Assembly: GCF_032399705.1 (NCBI RefSeq)
Contig: NZ_CP135922.1
Span: 1,922,001-1,986,000 of the forward strand
From: Paenibacillus sp. BIC5C1
GTDB lineage: Bacteria; Bacillota; Bacilli; Paenibacillales; Paenibacillaceae
Direction: 5' to 3'
DNA: 64,000 nucleotides
Part shown: one piece after another, positions 62,176 through 64,000 of the stretch
Position numbering within the stretch: the first letter of the stretch is position 1
How the letters are laid out: every line of letters begins with the position of its first letter
The notes under the pieces: generated by a model
The model's database searches: none
What the model saw: only the letters and a program-made list of their open reading frames with translations
What the model was told of the DNA's origin: nothing
Made by a program: the position numbers and the translations under genes

Positions 62176-63774
62176 ATGAAAACGAACAAAAAGTTGTCAG
62201 TAAGAGCTCTCTTTGCCATCACGCTTAGTGTAGTTATGCTGATGGTGACCGCTTGTTCCAGCCAAGGAGCTTCAGGTGGTAACGAAAAAGATGCAGAGGG
62301 AAATTACAAAGATAACCTGACCATCTCTGTAGCTAACCTGACAGAAATTAAAAACGGGAACTTGGATAATGACTTCCACAAGTTCTGGACAGACAAGTTC
62401 AATGTAACATGGGATTACAACTATATCGATTGGGATTCATGGGGCGAGAAGCTTCGTCTGTGGATCAACTCTGGTGATTTGCCGGATGTAGCAGTATGGA
62501 ACTATGTGCATGGCGATGCCATGAACAGTATTGATCAAGGTCTGTTCTACAAATTCCCGGATGACTGGAAAGAACGCTGGCCTAACGTGGCAGCAGCCTA
62601 CAAGTTGACCGGTCTTGGGGACAAGCTGGAAGAACTGACGGGTGGAACATACGTCCTGCCAAGACCAATCTATTTTGAGAACAAACCTGCTGACCCATTG
62701 ACGAACCAAATTGGTGTCATTGCGCTTCGTAAAGACTGGGCTGAAGCGGTTGGTTTCGAACTGAAAGATGCATATACAACAACTGAATTGAATGAATACG
62801 CTGAGCTTGTGAAAGAAAAAGATCCAGGCAAAGTGGGCAACAAACTTGTACCTCTGTCCTATAATGCGGCAGATGCTATGACGAATATCATTATGCCGAA
62901 CAGTGTGCATGCCATGACCGACACGCCGTTCTACAAAGGTGAAGATGGTCAGTTCCACTGGGGACCAGCCGATCCTGAAACTCTGACAGGACTTAAATTG
63001 ATGCAAAAAGCCTACAAAGATGGTTTGCTCAATCCTGAGTTCTACACATGGAAAAACAATGAAGGTCAAAACAACTTCAAAGTAACAGGTACAGCTGCAG
63101 TAACAAGTCTGGGCGGACTGGCTTCGTACAGACAAGGTCTGGATTCCGATATGAGAAAGAATCTGGGTGTAGATAGTGATGAACTGGTACACACAGCAAT
63201 CGTAGTGGGCGACGACGGAAAATACCGTAACATGGAGCAAGCCAACTTCTGGTCTGCATTGATCTTCAATCCAGACATCAGTGACGAGAAATTCGAACGG
63301 ATCATGGATCTGATCGACTACTCGACTACCAAAGAAGGACAATTGCTGATCAACATGGGCTTCGAAGGAACAGATTGGAAATATGATGAAAACAAAGAAC
63401 TGGTTAGCTTGCTGCCAGAAGGAACTGTTCTGGAAGACAAATACCCAGCACGTTTCGAAGGTCTGTATCTTCTGGGTGACGACTTCAGTGTTGTAAACCC
63501 TGCAATTAAAAAGGATTATCGTGATAGAGCTGTGAAACTGTTCGAGGAAAAAGCAAAACTCGGTACAGAAGGTCAATCACTCGCAACATACGACTGGGAT
63601 GTTAACCTGTACGATTCCAAAGCTAAAAGTCAGGCTTCATTCGACTACCAGAATGAATATGCCAACTTGATCCTCAAAAGTGGAGATCTTGAAGCGAACT
63701 GGAAAGAATGGGTAAACAGCAAAATGTCCCTGGTTCAACCTTATCTGGATGAACTGAACAAAGAATTCAAGTAA
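62176..63774 (+). CDS. Sugar ABC transporter solute-binding lipoprotein
   Basis: The 532-residue protein has a lipobox VTAC (Cys27) and a large periplasmic-binding-type fold typical of LplA/YtcQ-like binding proteins. Trp and Tyr are frequent in the central part (WNYVHGDAMNSIDQG), as in oligosaccharide binders. It is 54 bp after the second permease. The cargo, probably a plant oligosaccharide, is not identifiable. Confidence 0.92.
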   Translation: MKTNKKLSVRALFAITLSVVMLMVTACSSQGASGGNEKDAEGNYKDNLTISVANLTEIKNGNLDNDFHKFWTDKFNVTWDYNYIDWDSWGEKLRLWINSGDLPDVAVWNYVHGDAMNSIDQGLFYKFPDDWKERWPNVAAAYKLTGLGDKLEELTGGTYVLPRPIYFENKPADPLTNQIGVIALRKDWAEAVGFELKDAYTTTELNEYAELVKEKDPGKVGNKLVPLSYNAADAMTNIIMPNSVHAMTDTPFYKGEDGQFHWGPADPETLTGLKLMQKAYKDGLLNPEFYTWKNNEGQNNFKVTGTAAVTSLGGLASYRQGLDSDMRKNLGVDSDELVHTAIVVGDDGKYRNMEQANFWSALIFNPDISDEKFERIMDLIDYSTTKEGQLLINMGFEGTDWKYDENKELVSLLPEGTVLEDKYPARFEGLYLLGDDFSVVNPAIKKDYRDRAVKLFEEKAKLGTEGQSLATYDWDVNLYDSKAKSQASFDYQNEYANLILKSGDLEANWKEWVNSKMSLVQPYLDELNKEFK

Positions 63775-63833
63775 TCATTCAGTAATTAGCAAGATGGGAT
63801 GTGACAGGTGTGTTCTGTCGGTCCCATCCAATC

Positions 63834-63880
63834 GAACCCGGTGCGCGGTCTCTCCCCGAACGCAGCCGGGTTCTTTATTT
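63834..63880 (+). terminator. Terminator/attenuator before GH3 gene
   Basis: AACCCGG-GCG pairs with CGC-GCCGGGTT, followed by CTTTATTT. It may reduce readthrough into the next gene. Confidence 0.75.
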
Positions 63881-63908
63881 CAACAACATGTAGTGGAGGA
63901 TAACGTCT

Positions 63909-64000
63909 ATGAATAACGAGCAGTTGCTAGACCTTGTAAAACAAATGACCTTGGAAGAAAAAACGGCCCAGCTGCTTCAGCTGACCGCTAACTTTTATGA
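63909..64000 (+). CDS. Glycoside hydrolase family 3 (5' end only)
   Basis: An ATG at 63909 follows GGAGGA (63895-63900), and 30 codons are in the window before the end. The product begins MNNEQLLDLVKQMTLEEKTA, then QLLQLTANFY, the typical N-terminus of GH3 beta-glucosidase/xylosidase enzymes. It continues past the window. Its place after the ABC transporter suggests it hydrolyses the imported sugar. Confidence 0.8.
   Translation, partial: MNNEQLLDLVKQMTLEEKTAQLLQLTANFY

Overview
The window is chromosomal DNA from an endospore-forming Bacillota, most likely a Paenibacillus. The reasons are: two T-box leaders (pheST, thrS) and a SAM-I (S-box) riboswitch; spore coat, Spo0E-like, YtxC and gamma-SASP-like genes; the futalosine menaquinone enzyme MqnC; a YtcP/LplC-type sugar ABC transporter with its solute-binding lipoprotein; a GSI-beta type glutamine synthetase behind a GlnR/TnrA box; and a Bacillus-like order pheS-pheT-zapA...mutS2 and ytxC-thrS. 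The species assignment is inference. No rRNA, tRNA, CRISPR, prophage or insertion sequence was seen.

Layout. 1-10.2 kb: pheST behind a T-box, a very long ZapA/coiled-coil fusion, a CuA-type lipoprotein, a small YvlD-like membrane protein and mutS2. 10.3-17.1 kb: small membrane and zinc-ribbon proteins, an MFS transporter, an FAD oxidoreductase, two CotF-like coat proteins, an Lrp regulator with an aminotransferase (AlaR/AlaT-like) and a Spo0E-like phosphatase. 17.2-21.6 kb: a lipoprotein, CobU-like and PduO-like cobalamin enzymes, DedA, an RluA pseudouridine synthase and an ArsC/Spx-like protein. 21.7-26.9 kb: a structured, terminally inverted intergenic element, a 5'-3' exonuclease, a phosphodiester glycosidase, a MOSC protein, a ROK fructokinase and an HRDC protein. 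26.9-28.2 kb (minus): CorA behind a promoter and a long leader with a possible Asp/Pro-rich leader peptide. 28.3-32.1 kb: S-box metA-metI-metC operon. 32.2-35.7 kb: mqnC and an aldo/keto reductase + zinc dehydrogenase pair. 35.7-39.2 kb (minus): YitT, KhtU/KhtT-like K+/H+ antiporter and a hypothetical. 39.4-43.9 kb: ytxC, T-box thrS, a 3D-domain protein and an SASP-like protein. 44.1-51.1 kb: liaFSR, htrA and an OmpR/HK pair (envelope stress block). 51.1-57.6 kb: ispH, DAHP synthase, glutamine synthetase, serC, trmL and abrB. 57.6-59.0 kb (minus): acetyltransferase and serine hydrolase. 59.2-64 kb: an operator-controlled esterase-permease-permease-binding protein cluster running into a glycoside hydrolase family 3 gene cut by the window end.

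Genes that work together: metA/metI/metC in trans-sulfuration under SAM control; liaFSR with htrA and the second two-component system in envelope quality control; KhtT/KhtU in K+ efflux; the esterase, sugar ABC transporter and GH3 enzyme in oligosaccharide uptake and breakdown. The most interesting observations are the corA leader (about 27.9-28.15 kb), the structured terminal-inverted-repeat element at 21.7-21.96 kb, the ZapA-hendecad fusion, and the pair of matched 24-bp operators at 59.27 and 59.34 kb.
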